A stretch of DNA of 64,000 bases, taken from NCBI RefSeq assembly GCF_900217235.1, contig NZ_LT907975.1, positions 372,001 to 436,000 of the forward strand, written 5' to 3'. Shown here piece after piece: positions 1 to 9,870 of the stretch (the stretch's first letter is position 1; every line of letters begins with the position of its first letter). The notes beneath the pieces were generated by a model. It worked only from the letters and a program-made list of their open reading frames with translations, was not told the DNA's origin and made no database searches. Both the position numbers and the translations under genes were made by a program. The stretch is from Pseudodesulfovibrio profundus (GTDB lineage: Bacteria > Desulfobacterota > Desulfovibrionia > Desulfovibrionales > Desulfovibrionaceae).

Positions 1-2
1 GG

Positions 3-533
3 CGTGATGCTGGTGTTTCAGCGCCACCGCGCAATACCCATCAACCACCTCGACAGCAACCAAAACGCCAACCAGAGCCAATGCAAGCGAACCAGGGTGG
101 GCCATTATCTACAGGCAAGGATGACAAAGACGATCGGTATTTTTTGAAATTTCCCATCCAATATCCGGATTATATCCCGGCGTTGGTGGAAAAAGGATTT
201 GCTAACATTCTCGTTACAGAGTGGGCTAAGGCATTCTGGGAAAAGCTAATAAATACGCAGCATGGTCAACTACTAGGCATGCTGAATCCTCAGGAAAAAA
301 GCTATTACATCAGATGCCGTGAAGAAATGCGTGACTCGATTTTGACAGGTCACGCTTTACTGGACGAATGGAAGCATATCTGCAATAAAATCGCGGATGG
401 ACAGCAAAAGCAAAGCAGGCGGCAACTCAAGCAGGCTTTACATGAAGCGCAGCTGAGTGGCGACCAACAGCGAATAAACGATTGTTTTCGGGCCTTGGAA
501 GAATCTCTCAGGAGGGACGATGAGCAACATTAA
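3..533 (+). CDS. dnaG: DNA primase, C-terminal part (5' end outside window)
   Basis: The reading frame is open from the left edge and ends in TAA at 531-533, so only the C-terminus is present. The first ~26 codons are rich in Pro/Gln/Arg and look like an interdomain linker. The rest (about 150 residues) is a charged helical region resembling the DnaB-binding C-terminal domain of bacterial primases. Family identity rests mainly on position: primase directly before rpoD is a common bacterial arrangement, and here the genes overlap by 14 bp. An internal ATG at 81 is not taken as a start because the frame continues upstream. Confidence 0.75.
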   Translation, partial: RDAGVSAPPRNTHQPPRQQPKRQPEPMQANQGGPLSTGKDDKDDRYFLKFPIQYPDYIPALVEKGFANILVTEWAKAFWEKLINTQHGQLLGMLNPQEKSYYIRCREEMRDSILTGHALLDEWKHICNKIADGQQKQSRRQLKQALHEAQLSGDQQRINDCFRALEESLRRDDEQH

Positions 534-2265
534 GGAAATCCAGCAACTCAAAACCCTTATTGCCAAAGGTAAAAAGAAAGGGTTCCTGACATACGACGAG
601 TTGAGCAAGGCCTTGCCTTCAGATTACAACTCTGCGGAGCAGATGGAAGAAATTCATGCCATCTTTGATCAAATGGGCATTGCACTCGTCGATGACGACG
701 GCAATGAAAAGAAGTTTGATCCTGATGACAAGAGTTTGAAGCTTGAAGAAAAAGATGATGATTCTGCCGATTACGCATCCCGGTCAACTGATCCCGTGCG
801 AATGTATCTTCGTGAAATGGGATCTGTGGCTCTTTTGGATCGCGAAGGTGAAGTTGTTATCGCCAAGAAAATTGAAAATGGCGAACTGGATGTTCTCTAC
901 TCTCTGATAGAGGTGCCGGTAGCTGTTGAAGAGCTTATTAGCGTTGGTGAAGATCTTGAAGAAGGTCGAGTCAAACTCAAGGATGTCGTCAAGACAATTG
1001 AGGAAGATGACCCGAGCGAAGATGAGATGAACCAACGCCAGCGGGTTATTCACCTGTTGGCTGAAGTCAAAAAGCTCTACAATAAGAAAAAGAAGATTTA
1101 CGAAAAGCTGGACTACTGTGCGCTGCCGGATAAGCGAGTGTACGGCGTACAGAAAGATATCCTCAACTATAAAGAGGAAATCGTAAACCGACTTCGTGAT
1201 ATCAAGTTGGAAAAGACGCTCATTGACCGCATTATTGAAACGGTCAACGATTACGTGCGTCAAATGCACAACTGCCAGCGCGACCTCTCTGCGTACGTCC
1301 TTTCCGTTGGACAGACAAAGAGCGAAATTGAAGAATTGTTCAAGCAAGTGGATGACAGAGAGATTAACCCTGTTGTTGCTGCAGATACACTTGGCATGAC
1401 AGTGGAGGAGTTCTTCTCTTTCAAGGAAATGCTCGCTGGTAAACTGGAGATCATGCATCGTCTTCAGGACAAGTGTTGTCACTCCGTTCATGACCTGGAA
1501 GAAGTTCTGTGGCGCATCAAGCGTGGTAACCAGACAGCCATGCGTGCCAAGCAGGAACTCATTCGTTCCAACTTGCGTCTTGTTGTTTCAATCGCCAAGA
1601 AATACACCAACCGTGGCTTGCAGTTCCTTGATCTGATTCAGGAAGGTAACATCGGTCTCATGAAGGCCGTTGACAAGTTTGAGTACCAGAGAGGGTACAA
1701 GTTCTCGACGTATGCAACATGGTGGATTCGCCAGGCCATTACTCGCGCAATTGCCGATCAGGCCAGAACAATTCGTATTCCTGTTCATATGATTGAAACC
1801 ATCAATAAATTGATCAGGACCTCTCGTTATCTGGTGCAGGAGCTGGGACGTGACCCGTCCCCCGAAGAAATTGCGGAGCGCATGGACTACCCACTTGAGA
1901 AAGTGAAGAAAGTGCTCAAGATCGCCAAGGAACCCATTTCTCTTGAGACACCGATTGGTGACGAGGAAGATTCCAGCCTCGGCGATTTCATTGAAGATAA
2001 GAAGGCAACCGCGCCTGCCGAAGAAGTCGTTTCGACAAAGCTCGGCGAGCAGATTGCTTCTGTCTTATCCGATCTTACACCGAGAGAAGAGCAGGTCCTT
2101 CGTAAGCGTTTCGGTATCGGCGAAAAATCTGACCACACGTTGGAAGAAGTTGGTAAACTCTTCAACGTTACACGTGAGCGTATTCGTCAGATCGAAGCCA
2201 AGGCACTACGCAAGTTGCGCCATCCCGTTCGGAGTGCGTTACTCAGATCGTACTTCGAAAACTAG
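520..2265 (+). CDS. rpoD: RNA polymerase primary sigma factor (sigma-70)
   Basis: 581 residues, the usual size for a primary sigma factor. It has an N-terminal acidic region 1.1, a long non-conserved insert, region 1.2 near '[13 protein letters not shown]', region 2 with '[13 protein letters not shown]' that melts and reads the -10 element, region 3, and a C-terminal helix-turn-helix with '[20 protein letters not shown]' that reads the -35 element. It directs core polymerase to housekeeping promoters. The ATG at 520 follows GGAGGGACG and overlaps the end of dnaG, so the two genes are co-transcribed. A strong terminator follows immediately. Confidence 0.97.
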   Translation: MSNIKEIQQLKTLIAKGKKKGFLTYDELSKALPSDYNSAEQMEEIHAIFDQMGIALVDDDGNEKKFDPDDKSLKLEEKDDDSADYASRSTDPVRMYLREMGSVALLDREGEVVIAKKIENGELDVLYSLIEVPVAVEELISVGEDLEEGRVKLKDVVKTIEEDDPSEDEMNQRQRVIHLLAEVKKLYNKKKKIYEKLDYCALPDKRVYGVQKDILNYKEEIVNRLRDIKLEKTLIDRIIETVNDYVRQMHNCQRDLSAYVLSVGQTKSEIEELFKQVDDREINPVVAADTLGMTVEEFFSFKEMLAGKLEIMHRLQDKCCHSVHDLEEVLWRIKRGNQTAMRAKQELIRSNLRLVVSIAKKYTNRGLQFLDLIQEGNIGLMKAVDKFEYQRGYKFSTYATWWIRQAITRAIADQARTIRIPVHMIETINKLIRTSRYLVQELGRDPSPEEIAERMDYPLEKVKKVLKIAKEPISLETPIGDEEDSSLGDFIEDKKATAPAEEVVSTKLGEQIASVLSDLTPREEQVLRKRFGIGEKSDHTLEEVGKLFNVTRERIRQIEAKALRKLRHPVRSALLRSYFEN

Positions 2266-2272
2266 GAATAAT

Positions 2273-2303
2273 GAGGCCGGGGGATTTCCTCCCGGCCTTT
2301 TTT
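2273..2303 (+). terminator. Intrinsic terminator after rpoD
   Basis: GGCCGGGGG and CCTCCCGGCC arms around a short loop, followed by a run of six T. It lies 7 bp after the rpoD stop and ends the dnaG-rpoD transcript. Confidence 0.9.
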
Positions 2304-2326
2304 CTGTGCATAAGTTGAGTTAGAAA

Positions 2327-3292
2327 ATGTCTGATGCGCTGATGATGTCAATTCTGATCCCTGTCATTGCCATCGTGCTTGATAGTGTGATTGGTGACCC
2401 CTACAATTTTCCACACCCTGTTCGTTATATAGGTAATGCCTTGGATTTTATTGAGTCCAAGGTACGTTTGCACTTGAGTAATCTGCGTTTGGCAGGTGTC
2501 TTTACTCTTCTGCTTTTATGCGCTCTCTCCTGGGGCGTCATCACATTGCTTGTGTCTATCCCGATCATTGGTATGCTGTTCGGCATCTATTTTTCCTACG
2601 CGGGTTTAGCACTTGGCTGTTTGCTCAAGGAAGGTCGTCATGTTGGGGATCTGGTGGAACGAGGAAGTTTAGAAGAAGCACGACGTGCTCTTTCGATGCT
2701 CGTGAGCCGTGATACTGCCAACATGAACGAAGATGAAATTCGTAGATCATTGGCTGAGACCATCAGTGAAAACCTCAATGATGGTTTTATAGCACCACTG
2801 TTTTATCTTGTTTTAACCGGGCCAGCAGGTCTTTGGGTATACAAAACAGTATCTACCATGGACTCCATGTGGGGCTATAAAAACGATCGGTTTGAGCAGT
2901 TAGGGTATGCTGGCGCAAAGATAGACGATGTCTTGGCCTTCATACCGGCGCGTCTTACTGCATGGGCAATGTATTTTGCAGGTAAGCTGATGAGCCTTGA
3001 CACACGTAATGCAAAAAAACACTTCAAGGTTGATGCGAGAAAAATGGAAAGCCCTAATGCCGGCTGGCCAATGTCAATGGCTGCTTGGCTGATAGGAGGG
3101 CAGATGGGCGGAGAAACAATGTATTTCGGAGAGGCGAAAAATAAGCCGATTTTAGGGCCGCTCAATGAAAAATGGCACTCATTCAAAATTAACCAGTTGA
3201 TCGATCTTTGTAGAAGAACAGCCCTGGTTGCTTCGATCGGCTTGATTCTCGCTAAAGTCGTTTTGAGTTTAGTCTTTTTTGATAACTACTGA
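2327..3292 (+). CDS. cbiB: Adenosylcobinamide-phosphate synthase (CbiB/CobD family)
   Basis: 321 residues, normal for this membrane enzyme family. The N-terminus has the family signature 'DSVIGDPYNFPHPVRYIG' (Asp, Gly-Asp-Pro, His-Pro-Val-Arg) within the first membrane helix region, and 'NLNDGFIAPLFY' and 'DSMWGYK' motifs follow. The enzyme attaches aminopropanol (phosphate) to adenosylcobyric acid late in cobalamin synthesis. The gene stands alone between the rpoD terminator and a convergent kinase gene. Its last 24 bp overlap the end of that gene on the other strand. No cobalamin riboswitch is visible in the 60 bp upstream. ATGs at 2342 and 2345 are alternative starts. Confidence 0.92.
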   Translation: MSDALMMSILIPVIAIVLDSVIGDPYNFPHPVRYIGNALDFIESKVRLHLSNLRLAGVFTLLLLCALSWGVITLLVSIPIIGMLFGIYFSYAGLALGCLLKEGRHVGDLVERGSLEEARRALSMLVSRDTANMNEDEIRRSLAETISENLNDGFIAPLFYLVLTGPAGLWVYKTVSTMDSMWGYKNDRFEQLGYAGAKIDDVLAFIPARLTAWAMYFAGKLMSLDTRNAKKHFKVDARKMESPNAGWPMSMAAWLIGGQMGGETMYFGEAKNKPILGPLNEKWHSFKINQLIDLCRRTALVASIGLILAKVVLSLVFFDNY

Positions 3293-4444
3293 TTTGGGAA
3301 GACGAATTGTGAACGTACTCCCTTGTCCAAGGGTTGATTCAACAGTAATTTCGCCATCGTAATGCTCTACTATCTCTTTACAGATAGGTAATCCGAGACC
3401 TGTTCCGATTTTTTTCCCACCCATGGGGTTCATGGATTTTTTGAAGAAATATTTATCAAACACACTACTGATATGTTCGGGAGGTATGCCGACCCCTTCA
3501 TCAGAAAGTGAAATGAATATTTCATCATCATTTTGGTGAGTTGTCAGATCGATGACCCCTTGATCCATGAACTTGACAGCATTGCTAATCAGGTTCACAA
3601 ATACTTGAATGAAAAGATCTTTATCTACATTGATTAATGGAAGATCATTGGGAATGCTGGTAGTGAAACGAATTTTTTCAGTATTTACCCAAAGCCCCTC
3701 AACCGCTGCGTAGGACTCTTGAACTATCTCGTGAATACTTACCTTCTGATTGTTCCAAATTACTTGGTTTGATTCGATTTTCTCTAAATCCAATACATTG
3801 TTGATAAGGCGCGTTAAGCGGCGGCATTCTATGCTGACGATCTCAAGATTATCCTGAAGCTGCTTTTGCTTGGCTTCAAAATTGCCGTTGTCTGGATCAA
3901 GTGCCAAGACCTGCTTATTCAGCAATTGTGCAAAACCATATATGGAAGTCAGGGGAGTCCGCAGCTCATGAGATACTTTAGCCAGGAAATCCGTTTTTAG
4001 CTGATCAGACTCTTGAGCTGCTATGCGTCCCTCAATTTCAGTTTTGAGTTGACGGTTGAGTTCGATTAACTGTTCTTGCTCGAACTGGAGTCTGTTATTG
4101 GAGTTGATTAAATTTAATCGATTTGTTTCCAGGTTTGCGAAAAGTCTGTTTTGAATATGAATACCGACCAGCACGAAGATTGCGCCAAAGAAGAAGATGA
4201 GTGAGACTAATAGAGAGCCGGGAATGTCAGAGACAGAAAAAATATATAATACGTAGAGATAGCTCAGAAAGAAAAAGCCCATAAATAAAAGGTGGGCCTT
4301 GATCATGGTGCAGATACGATTCGGAATATCTGTTGTTTGCTTTTGAATGCTTGTCAACGTTCGTCGATAATAGAACAGATTGAACAGCATGATGCTTGCT
4401 CCCAATGCTATAAAAACAATTGAAAGCGTAGATTGGATTGTCAT
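3269..4444 (-). CDS. Membrane sensor histidine kinase (orphan)
   Basis: 391 residues. Three hydrophobic segments lie near residues 6-24, 50-68 and 74-97. A coiled-coil (about 103-147) joins them to the HisKA domain with 'SHELRTPLTSIYGF' (phospho-accepting His159). An HATPase domain follows with N box 'NLISNAVKFMDQG', G1 'DEGVGIP' and G2 'GTGLGLPICKEI', so all catalytic motifs are present. There is no periplasmic sensing domain of any size, so the signal may be sensed in or near the membrane. No response regulator lies nearby. The 3' end overlaps cbiB by 24 bp on the opposite strand. Confidence 0.93.
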   Translation of the reverse strand: MTIQSTLSIVFIALGASIMLFNLFYYRRTLTSIQKQTTDIPNRICTMIKAHLLFMGFFFLSYLYVLYIFSVSDIPGSLLVSLIFFFGAIFVLVGIHIQNRLFANLETNRLNLINSNNRLQFEQEQLIELNRQLKTEIEGRIAAQESDQLKTDFLAKVSHELRTPLTSIYGFAQLLNKQVLALDPDNGNFEAKQKQLQDNLEIVSIECRRLTRLINNVLDLEKIESNQVIWNNQKVSIHEIVQESYAAVEGLWVNTEKIRFTTSIPNDLPLINVDKDLFIQVFVNLISNAVKFMDQGVIDLTTHQNDDEIFISLSDEGVGIPPEHISSVFDKYFFKKSMNPMGGKKIGTGLGLPICKEIVEHYDGEITVESTLGQGSTFTIRLPKSVVIKKD

Positions 4445-4492
4445 GTTGGAAATAGGATTGGTAATCTAATTTTAGGGGATTAAAGAATGAGA

Positions 4493-4516
4493 AAAGGGCT
4501 CCATTTGGAGCCCTTT
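4493..4516 (-). terminator. Intrinsic terminator after proC
   Basis: AAAGGGCTCC/GGAGCCCTTT stem with an ATTT loop, just beyond the proC stop. The stem is flanked by A and T runs, so it could work on both strands, but only proC ends here. Confidence 0.8.
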
Positions 4517-4519
4517 GAT

Positions 4520-5320
4520 TTATTTGCCTAGTTCGATGCTCCGCTTATACGACTCGAATACTGCATCGATAATATCGCCTTTCACAGCCTGTCTATCGAA
4601 GTGCATTAGAGCTCGAATAGTCGTTCCACCAGGGGAACTGACCATCTCGCGTAACTGAGTCACTGAGAACTCCGACTCACTGGCAAGCTTGGAAGAGCCA
4701 AGGAAAAGACCTTTGACCATTTCTGTGACTTGCTGTCGGGTGAGTCCTAATGCAACGCCAGCTTCAATCATGGATTCCATGAAGTAGTAGACGTATGCAG
4801 GGCCGGAGCCAATGACACCAGTAAAGGCATCGAATTGTTTTTCAGCCAGTATATGAACCTGGCCGATACCCTCAAAAATGGAAGGCACTGTTTCCTTCAT
4901 ATCATCCGTCAGATCTGAATCTTCCAGAGAGATGGCAAAAACACCTTCATTAACAAGGGCAGGGGTGTTCGGCATGACCCGTACAACCGGACTCTGGTGT
5001 TTTGTCCACTCCTTGAAATGGGCTGTTGTCAGCCCGGCACAAATGGAGATCAGGCATTTATCTGCGGTCAGCTCTCTGGAGATGTCCTTAACGACAGGCT
5101 CAGCATGCTGCGGTTTGACGGCAATAACGATATAGTCACATACCTTTGCCAAATCCTTAGCTGAATCCTGAGCTACAAGACCGCACTCTTTACCAAGTTT
5201 GGCCAATGCGACTCCGTGAAGGTCCACGCCATGAATTTCGACATCATCACGGGAAGCGAGTCCCTTGATAATGGCTGAGCCCATGTTGCCTACACCTATG
5301 AATCCGATTTTCTTTGTCAT
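4520..5320 (-). CDS. proC: Pyrroline-5-carboxylate reductase
   Basis: 266 residues, the typical ProC length. It starts with a dinucleotide-binding Rossmann motif 'GFIGVGNMGSAIIKGL' (about residues 6-21) and has the C-terminal dimer domain with 'GSGPAYVYYFMESM' and the family signature near 'LREMVSSPGGTTIRAL'. It catalyses the last step of proline synthesis, NAD(P)H-dependent reduction of 1-pyrroline-5-carboxylate. The start codon overlaps the ndk stop (TAATG), so it is translationally coupled to ndk. Confidence 0.96.
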   Translation of the reverse strand: MTKKIGFIGVGNMGSAIIKGLASRDDVEIHGVDLHGVALAKLGKECGLVAQDSAKDLAKVCDYIVIAVKPQHAEPVVKDISRELTADKCLISICAGLTTAHFKEWTKHQSPVVRVMPNTPALVNEGVFAISLEDSDLTDDMKETVPSIFEGIGQVHILAEKQFDAFTGVIGSGPAYVYYFMESMIEAGVALGLTRQQVTEMVKGLFLGSSKLASESEFSVTQLREMVSSPGGTTIRALMHFDRQAVKGDIIDAVFESYKRSIELGK

Positions 5321-5742
5321 TATCCCACCAGTTCGTCTTCGTTGAAGAAGTAAGCTACCTCGGTTTTAGCAGTGTCAGGTCCATCGGAGCCATGACAGGA
5401 GTTGTTCTGCAGGTTTACACCAAAGGCTTTGCGAATGGTTCCTTCTTCTGCTTCAGCCGGGTTGGTAGCGCCCATCAGCTTGCGGTAAGAGGCTATTGCA
5501 TCCTCTCCCTCAAGGCAAGAGACAACTACAGGACCGGAGATCATGTAATCAACCAGTTCTCCAAAGAAAGGGCGTTCCTTGTGAACGGCGTAAAAACCTT
5601 CAGCCTTGGCTTTGTCCATGTGCAGCATCTTCATGCCAACAATCTTCAAACCGGAATCGGTGATCATTTTAAGAATATCGGCAATAAGACCCCGCTCAAC
5701 GGCGTCTGGTTTGATGATGGAAAAAGTTCTTTCAATAGCCAT
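5320..5742 (-). CDS. ndk: Nucleoside diphosphate kinase
   Basis: 140 residues from the ATG at 5742, chosen because GGAGGC lies 5 bases upstream and the protein then begins '[15 protein letters not shown]' as NDKs do. A longer frame to 5766 would add eight unconserved residues. The catalytic His117 sits in '[10 protein letters not shown]'. It transfers the gamma phosphate from ATP to other NDPs through a phospho-histidine. First gene of an ndk-proC pair. Confidence 0.97.
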   Translation of the reverse strand: MAIERTFSIIKPDAVERGLIADILKMITDSGLKIVGMKMLHMDKAKAEGFYAVHKERPFFGELVDYMISGPVVVSCLEGEDAIASYRKLMGATNPAEAEEGTIRKAFGVNLQNNSCHGSDGPDTAKTEVAYFFNEDELVG

Positions 5743-5823
5743 AGTTAGCCTCCAATTGCATGTCACGTATGCCGCAACGACATGGTTTTCAATTAATCCA
5801 AAAGACTGTCCGGAAAAACAGCC

Positions 5824-6618
5824 TTAACACAATAGCATTCTGTCGGAGATTTCCGCTTCACCACGCAGTTCGGAGAACCGCAGCAGAAGGTCTTCGACTT
5901 TGAGATTCTTCTTTTCCTCGCCAGCGATATCCATCACGATTTCACCCCGATGAAACATGATGAGTCTGTTGCCCATGGTAATGGCCTGATTCATATTGTG
6001 TGTGACCATAAGGGCGGTCAGTTGCTGGGACGAGACAATGTCTTCGGTAAGATCAAGGATCATGCCGGCTGTCTTGGGATCAAGAGCAGCAGTGTGTTCA
6101 TCGAGTAACAACAGCTTGGGTCTGACCAACGTGGCCATCAGCATTGTAAGCGCTTGTCGTTGCCCTCCAGACAAAAGACCTGTCAAAGTCTTGAGCCTAT
6201 CTTCCAATCCAAGATCGAGAATGGATAGTTTTTGTCGGAAAAAATCGCGATCCTTACTCTTGACTCCCAGCCCTAGTCCTCGCTTCATCCCTCGCTTGAT
6301 AGCCATGGCAAGATTCTGTTCAATGGTAGCTCCTGCACAGGTGCCAAGCAGGGGATCCTGGAAGACTCTACCAATAACTCCAGCCCGTTTGTATTCCGGC
6401 CACCTTCCAATATCATCGCTGTCCAAAACGATACTTCCGGAATCCAATGAAAATGAACCCGCTAAGGCGTTCAGGAATGTTGATTTACCAGCGCCGTTTG
6501 AGCCGATAATCGTGATAAAATCCCCGGCATTCACCTCAAGGCTGACATTGTTCAAAGCTTGTACTTCGTTGACGTCACCTCTATTGAAGGCTTTGGACAA
6601 ACTTTTGATGCTGATCAT
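5824..6618 (-). CDS. ABC importer, ATP-binding protein
   Basis: 264 residues. Walker A 'GSNGAGKSTFLN' is near residue 38, the ABC signature 'LSGGQRQALT' near 150, Walker B 'LLLLDEH' follows, and the switch His is in 'MVTHN'. It powers the importer formed with the permease and binding protein encoded upstream. The type (COG1101-like ATPase with a COG4120-like permease and COG2984-like binding protein) matches transporters proposed to take up aromatic amino acids or other small amino-acid-like substrates; the substrate here is unknown. GGGAG lies 7 bases before the ATG, and the permease gene ends 2 bp upstream. Confidence 0.9.
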   Translation of the reverse strand: MISIKSLSKAFNRGDVNEVQALNNVSLEVNAGDFITIIGSNGAGKSTFLNALAGSFSLDSGSIVLDSDDIGRWPEYKRAGVIGRVFQDPLLGTCAGATIEQNLAMAIKRGMKRGLGLGVKSKDRDFFRQKLSILDLGLEDRLKTLTGLLSGGQRQALTMLMATLVRPKLLLLDEHTAALDPKTAGMILDLTEDIVSSQQLTALMVTHNMNQAITMGNRLIMFHRGEIVMDIAGEEKKNLKVEDLLLRFSELRGEAEISDRMLLC

Positions 6619-6620
6619 TT

Positions 6621-7514
6621 CTATCTCCCAGCCATGAAGCGCTTTTTCATTTGGGGCATAACTAACGCTGTGACAACCAGAAGTGCCGTTATCAGATTCA
6701 AATCGCTTGGTGTGAAGCTGAAGTCACCGAGTTTAAGGCCGAGAGCAAGGGCAATGGCGACTCTGTACATGACAGACCCCAGAAGGGCGGCAATCAAGGC
6801 CCGAGCAATGGTTTTGTTCCCGAAAATTGTTTCGCCGATAATGACTGAGGCAAGGCCAGCGATAATGGTACCTACACCCATATTGACATCTGCAGCGCCC
6901 TGGTTCTGTGCAACAAGAGAGCCGGAGATAGCTACAAGTGCGTTGGAAAGCCCGACGCCAAATATGATTACATTATCGGTGTTTACTCCCTGACTAGTAA
7001 TCATCTGGACATTGTCGCCGGTTGCAAGAAATGCAAGTCCTTTTTCGGTGTGCAGAAACCAAATCAGTATAGCAACGGCTACAACACAGATAGAAAAAAA
7101 GAGGGCAGGGGTGGAAATGTGCGGCAGCCAGCCTGTTGCTGCCATAAACCAATCTACAACAGTATCTTTGCCCAGCAGACTCATATTGGGACGCCCCATG
7201 ACCCGAAGGTTGATGGAGTACAGAGCAATCATAGTCAGGATTGAAGCGAGCAGATGTAGAATCTTGAATTTGGTATTGAGTATGCCTGTGATGGCTCCAG
7301 CCAGAAAGCCGGCACATCCGGCAATAAAAATGGCCAGTACCGGTGAATAACCCGAGGTGATTGTTACCGCTGTAACAGCAGCTCCGAGTGGGAGGGTTCC
7401 ATCAACAGTAAGGTCAGGAAAATCAAGTATTCTAAAGGTTAAATATACACCAATAACCATGAGCCCATAAGCAAACCCCTGTTCTAAGGCTCCAAACAAT
7501 GCGTATGCTGTCAT
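6621..7514 (-). CDS. ABC importer, membrane permease
   Basis: 297 residues, almost wholly hydrophobic with about 8-9 membrane helices. It has the Gly-rich signatures of branched-chain-type ABC permeases such as 'FRILDFPDLTVDGTLPLGAA' and 'QGAADVNMGVGTIIAGLASV'. It forms the channel for the neighbouring ATPase and binding protein. It is downstream of the binding-protein gene, from which it is separated by a terminator-like hairpin, and 2 bp upstream of the ATPase gene. Confidence 0.9.
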   Translation of the reverse strand: MTAYALFGALEQGFAYGLMVIGVYLTFRILDFPDLTVDGTLPLGAAVTAVTITSGYSPVLAIFIAGCAGFLAGAITGILNTKFKILHLLASILTMIALYSINLRVMGRPNMSLLGKDTVVDWFMAATGWLPHISTPALFFSICVVAVAILIWFLHTEKGLAFLATGDNVQMITSQGVNTDNVIIFGVGLSNALVAISGSLVAQNQGAADVNMGVGTIIAGLASVIIGETIFGNKTIARALIAALLGSVMYRVAIALALGLKLGDFSFTPSDLNLITALLVVTALVMPQMKKRFMAGR

Positions 7515-7570
7515 ATTTTGGTCCCGTCGTTGGTATTGGTGGATATTTCAATTGTTCAGACTCAGGTCAA

Positions 7571-7607
7571 AACAAAAGAAAAAGGCGCGTTACAAACAAC
7601 GCGCCTT
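7571..7607 (-). terminator. Hairpin with T-tract between binding protein and permease genes
   Basis: Read on the minus strand, AAGGCGCGTT/AACGCGCCTT arms (7598-7607 and 7582-7591) are followed by a T-rich tract. It lies inside the importer operon and probably causes partial termination. That would give more binding protein than membrane subunits, a common pattern for ABC importers. Confidence 0.75.
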
Positions 7608-7647
7608 GTATACTTATTGCGGAAAATACGCAAATATCACATCGAAG

Positions 7648-8598
7648 CTATTCAATGACCTTAGCTGCACGATCTACGGTAGGCTGAGGCAGAGTCACCC
7701 CCATGGAAGCAGCAGCTTTTTTGTTCACATGCAGGTTGAGGTCATGGAGGAATTCAACCGGCATATCGCTCGGATTAACTCCATCTACAAGAATCTTATA
7801 GGCCATGTCTCCGGTTTGGAGTCCCATCTTGTAGTAGTCGACCGCAACAGCAGCTATGGCACCGCGAGCAACGGAATCAACATCGCCAACAATCAGGGGC
7901 AGACGGTTTTGGCGGCAGACCTTGACGGCGGATTCAATGGCGGAAACAACCGTGTTATCTGTCGGAATGTAAATGGCATTCACGCGCCCGATAAGGCTTT
8001 TTGCTGCCTGATACACTCCACTGGAGTTAGCGATGGTCGCTTCCTCAACGTTCAGGCCTGCTTTTGCCGCTTCTTCTTTGAGTTTCTCGACCAAGACAAC
8101 GGAGTTGGGTTCACCAGCGTTGTATATAACGCCAATTGATTCAGCGCCGGGAACGATCTCTTTAATCAGGCCCACATGTTTGTCCATTGGGCTGAAGTCA
8201 GACATACCGGTGATGTTCGTACCATCTGTGTTGTCCAGATTCTTAACAAGTCCGGCAGAAACAGGATCGGTAACACCTGTGAATAGAATAGGAATATTCT
8301 TGATCTTTTGAGCAGAGGCTTGAGCCCCAGGGGTGGCGATAGCCAGTACCAGATCAGGCTGTTCCCCCAACATCTGGCTGACGATCTGGGTATTGGTAGC
8401 CGGATTGCCTTGCGCAATATGAATATTGGCTTTGACCTCGACACCTTTCTCCTTCAACCTATCCAACACTCCATTACGAAGCGCATCGAGTGCAGGGTGT
8501 TCAACGATTTGGGTGACGCTGATCGTATATACTTTTCCAGCAAAGGCACTGGAGCACATGGCAACCAATGCGAACATAACAAGCAAAATCTTTTTCAT
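7648..8598 (-). CDS. ABC importer, periplasmic substrate-binding protein
   Basis: 316 residues with a classical signal peptide ('MKKILLVMFALVAMCSSAFA', cleavage expected after residue 20). The mature part resembles the COG2984/ABC_sub_bind family (type I periplasmic fold): 'VTQIVEHPALDALRNGVLD', 'GNPATNTQIVSQML' and 'DSVARGAIAAVAVDYYKMG'. It captures the substrate for the permease/ATPase pair. AGAGGAG lies 6 bases upstream of the ATG. The gene's upstream region is interrupted 42 bp before the start codon by an IS3-family element. Confidence 0.9.
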   Translation of the reverse strand: MKKILLVMFALVAMCSSAFAGKVYTISVTQIVEHPALDALRNGVLDRLKEKGVEVKANIHIAQGNPATNTQIVSQMLGEQPDLVLAIATPGAQASAQKIKNIPILFTGVTDPVSAGLVKNLDNTDGTNITGMSDFSPMDKHVGLIKEIVPGAESIGVIYNAGEPNSVVLVEKLKEEAAKAGLNVEEATIANSSGVYQAAKSLIGRVNAIYIPTDNTVVSAIESAVKVCRQNRLPLIVGDVDSVARGAIAAVAVDYYKMGLQTGDMAYKILVDGVNPSDMPVEFLHDLNLHVNKKAAASMGVTLPQPTVDRAAKVIE

Positions 8599-8629
8599 TT
8601 GGAACTCCTCTCTTTTTTAGTCGAAAAAT

Positions 8630-8635
8630 ATTGCA
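8630..8635 (-). promoter_or_regulatory. Possible -10 element of the ABC operon, cut off from its -35 by the IS
   Basis: Reading the minus strand with the IS and one copy of the TTG duplication removed gives TTGACT (9948-9953), a 16-bp spacer, then TGCAAT (8630-8635, 4 of 6 consensus). The element now separates the two halves by about 1.3 kb. The -35 match is good and the -10 is weak, so this is an inference. Confidence 0.4.
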
Positions 8636-8701
8636 TGTTGAGAAGTGGGTTCACTTCCTTGGACCAGTCAGCGGCGAATTTAAGGTGGACAGTTTCATAG
8701 G

Positions 8702-9583
8702 CTACGCCGCCTTGTGGGGCCAAGCCAGAGGGGGTACCCCCTCTGGCTTGGGGCCTTCCTGATATATCTCCATCGGCTTTCTGCCGTCAAACGCCTTGTG
8801 TGGGCGGCGGTTGTTGTAGAAATCGATCCACCAGGCCAGGGCCTGCCGCAACTCGCTTCCCGTTTCCAATTCCCGCAGATACACGCATTCGTATTTCAGT
8901 GATCGCCACAGGCGTTCGATCATGACGTTGTCCATCCAGCGGCCGCGGCCGTCCATGGAGATGCGGGCTCCGGCTTCCCGGAGCGTCCGTGTGAACTCGT
9001 AGCTCGTAAACTGCGAGCCTTGGTCCGTGTTGAAGATTTCGGGCACGCCGTAGCGGTTCAGGGCCTCCTCCAGGGCGGACACGCAGAAGTCCGCTTCCAT
9101 GGTGTTCGACAGCCGCCAGGAGAGCACCGCGCGGCTGTGCCAGTCCATGATCGCCACGAGGTACAGGAAGCCCCGCTTCATCGGGATGTACGTGATGTCG
9201 GCGCACCACACCTGGTTCGGCCTCGTGATCGCCTTGCCGCGCAGCAGATACGGATACGTCTTGTGCTGCGGATGAGGCTGGCTGGTTCGCGGCTTCTGAT
9301 AGACCGCCATCAACCCCATCTTGCGCATGAGCCGCCGGACGCGATTGCGCCCGAGTTGATGGCCCTCATCGCGCAGGATGTTGCGCATCTGCCGGGAGCC
9401 GAAGAACGGCAACTCCAGGAACAACTCGTCGATGCGCTTCATGAGCGCCAAGTTGGACGCGGACTCGCCGATCGGCTGGTAATAGTACGTTGAGCGGTGC
9501 AGCTTGAGGATTTCGCACTGCCGTCGAACACTGAGCATCGGATGCCCCTTGTCGACGATGTCTCGCCTTCGCTCGCAGCTCAT
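8702..9583 (-). CDS. IS3-family transposase OrfB (DDE integrase domain)
   Basis: 293 residues. It has an N-terminal HTH_21-like segment ('[17 protein letters not shown]'), then the rve integrase core with the catalytic triad in 'WCADITYIP' (D), '[11 protein letters not shown]' (D) and '[12 protein letters not shown]' (E, with the usual K). The ATG overlaps the orfA stop as ATGA, so expression is by coupling or by frameshifting into an OrfAB fusion. Confidence 0.93.
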   Translation of the reverse strand: MSCERRRDIVDKGHPMLSVRRQCEILKLHRSTYYYQPIGESASNLALMKRIDELFLELPFFGSRQMRNILRDEGHQLGRNRVRRLMRKMGLMAVYQKPRTSQPHPQHKTYPYLLRGKAITRPNQVWCADITYIPMKRGFLYLVAIMDWHSRAVLSWRLSNTMEADFCVSALEEALNRYGVPEIFNTDQGSQFTSYEFTRTLREAGARISMDGRGRWMDNVMIERLWRSLKYECVYLRELETGSELRQALAWWIDFYNNRRPHKAFDGRKPMEIYQEGPKPEGVPPLAWPHKAA

Positions 9584-9870
9584 ATCTTTGCGAAGGCTTG
9601 TTGCAAAAAATCCTTCTCCACCGTGAGCTGGCCGATCTTGGCGTGAAGCTCTTTTATCCGGGCCTCATCGCTTTGTTGGGTCTTTTGGGCCTTGCCCGCA
9701 AAGCCAGCTACGATCTGCTCCTTGGCCTGCTTCTTCCACTGGGAAACCTGGTTGGGATGCACGCCGTACCTGCTGGCGAGCTCGGACAGGGTGTGTTCGC
9801 CGGACAAGGCATCCAACGCGACACGGGTCTTGAATTCGGCGGTAAAGTTCCTTCTTTTCCTGGACATCAA
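9580..9870 (-). CDS. IS3-family transposase OrfA (helix-turn-helix)
   Basis: 96 residues with an N-terminal HTH ('TLSELASRYGVHPNQVSQWK') and a C-terminal leucine-zipper-like segment ('RIKELHAKIGQLTVEKDFLQ'), the normal build of IS3 OrfA. It binds the element ends and pairs with OrfB. Confidence 0.92.
   Translation of the reverse strand: MMSRKRRNFTAEFKTRVALDALSGEHTLSELASRYGVHPNQVSQWKKQAKEQIVAGFAGKAQKTQQSDEARIKELHAKIGQLTVEKDFLQQAFAKI

Noticed and set aside
784-1491. Long minus-strand frame (235 codons) inside rpoD
   Set aside because: It is antisense to a clear sigma factor gene, has no ribosome-binding site and reads as a hydrophobic shadow of the rpoD codons.
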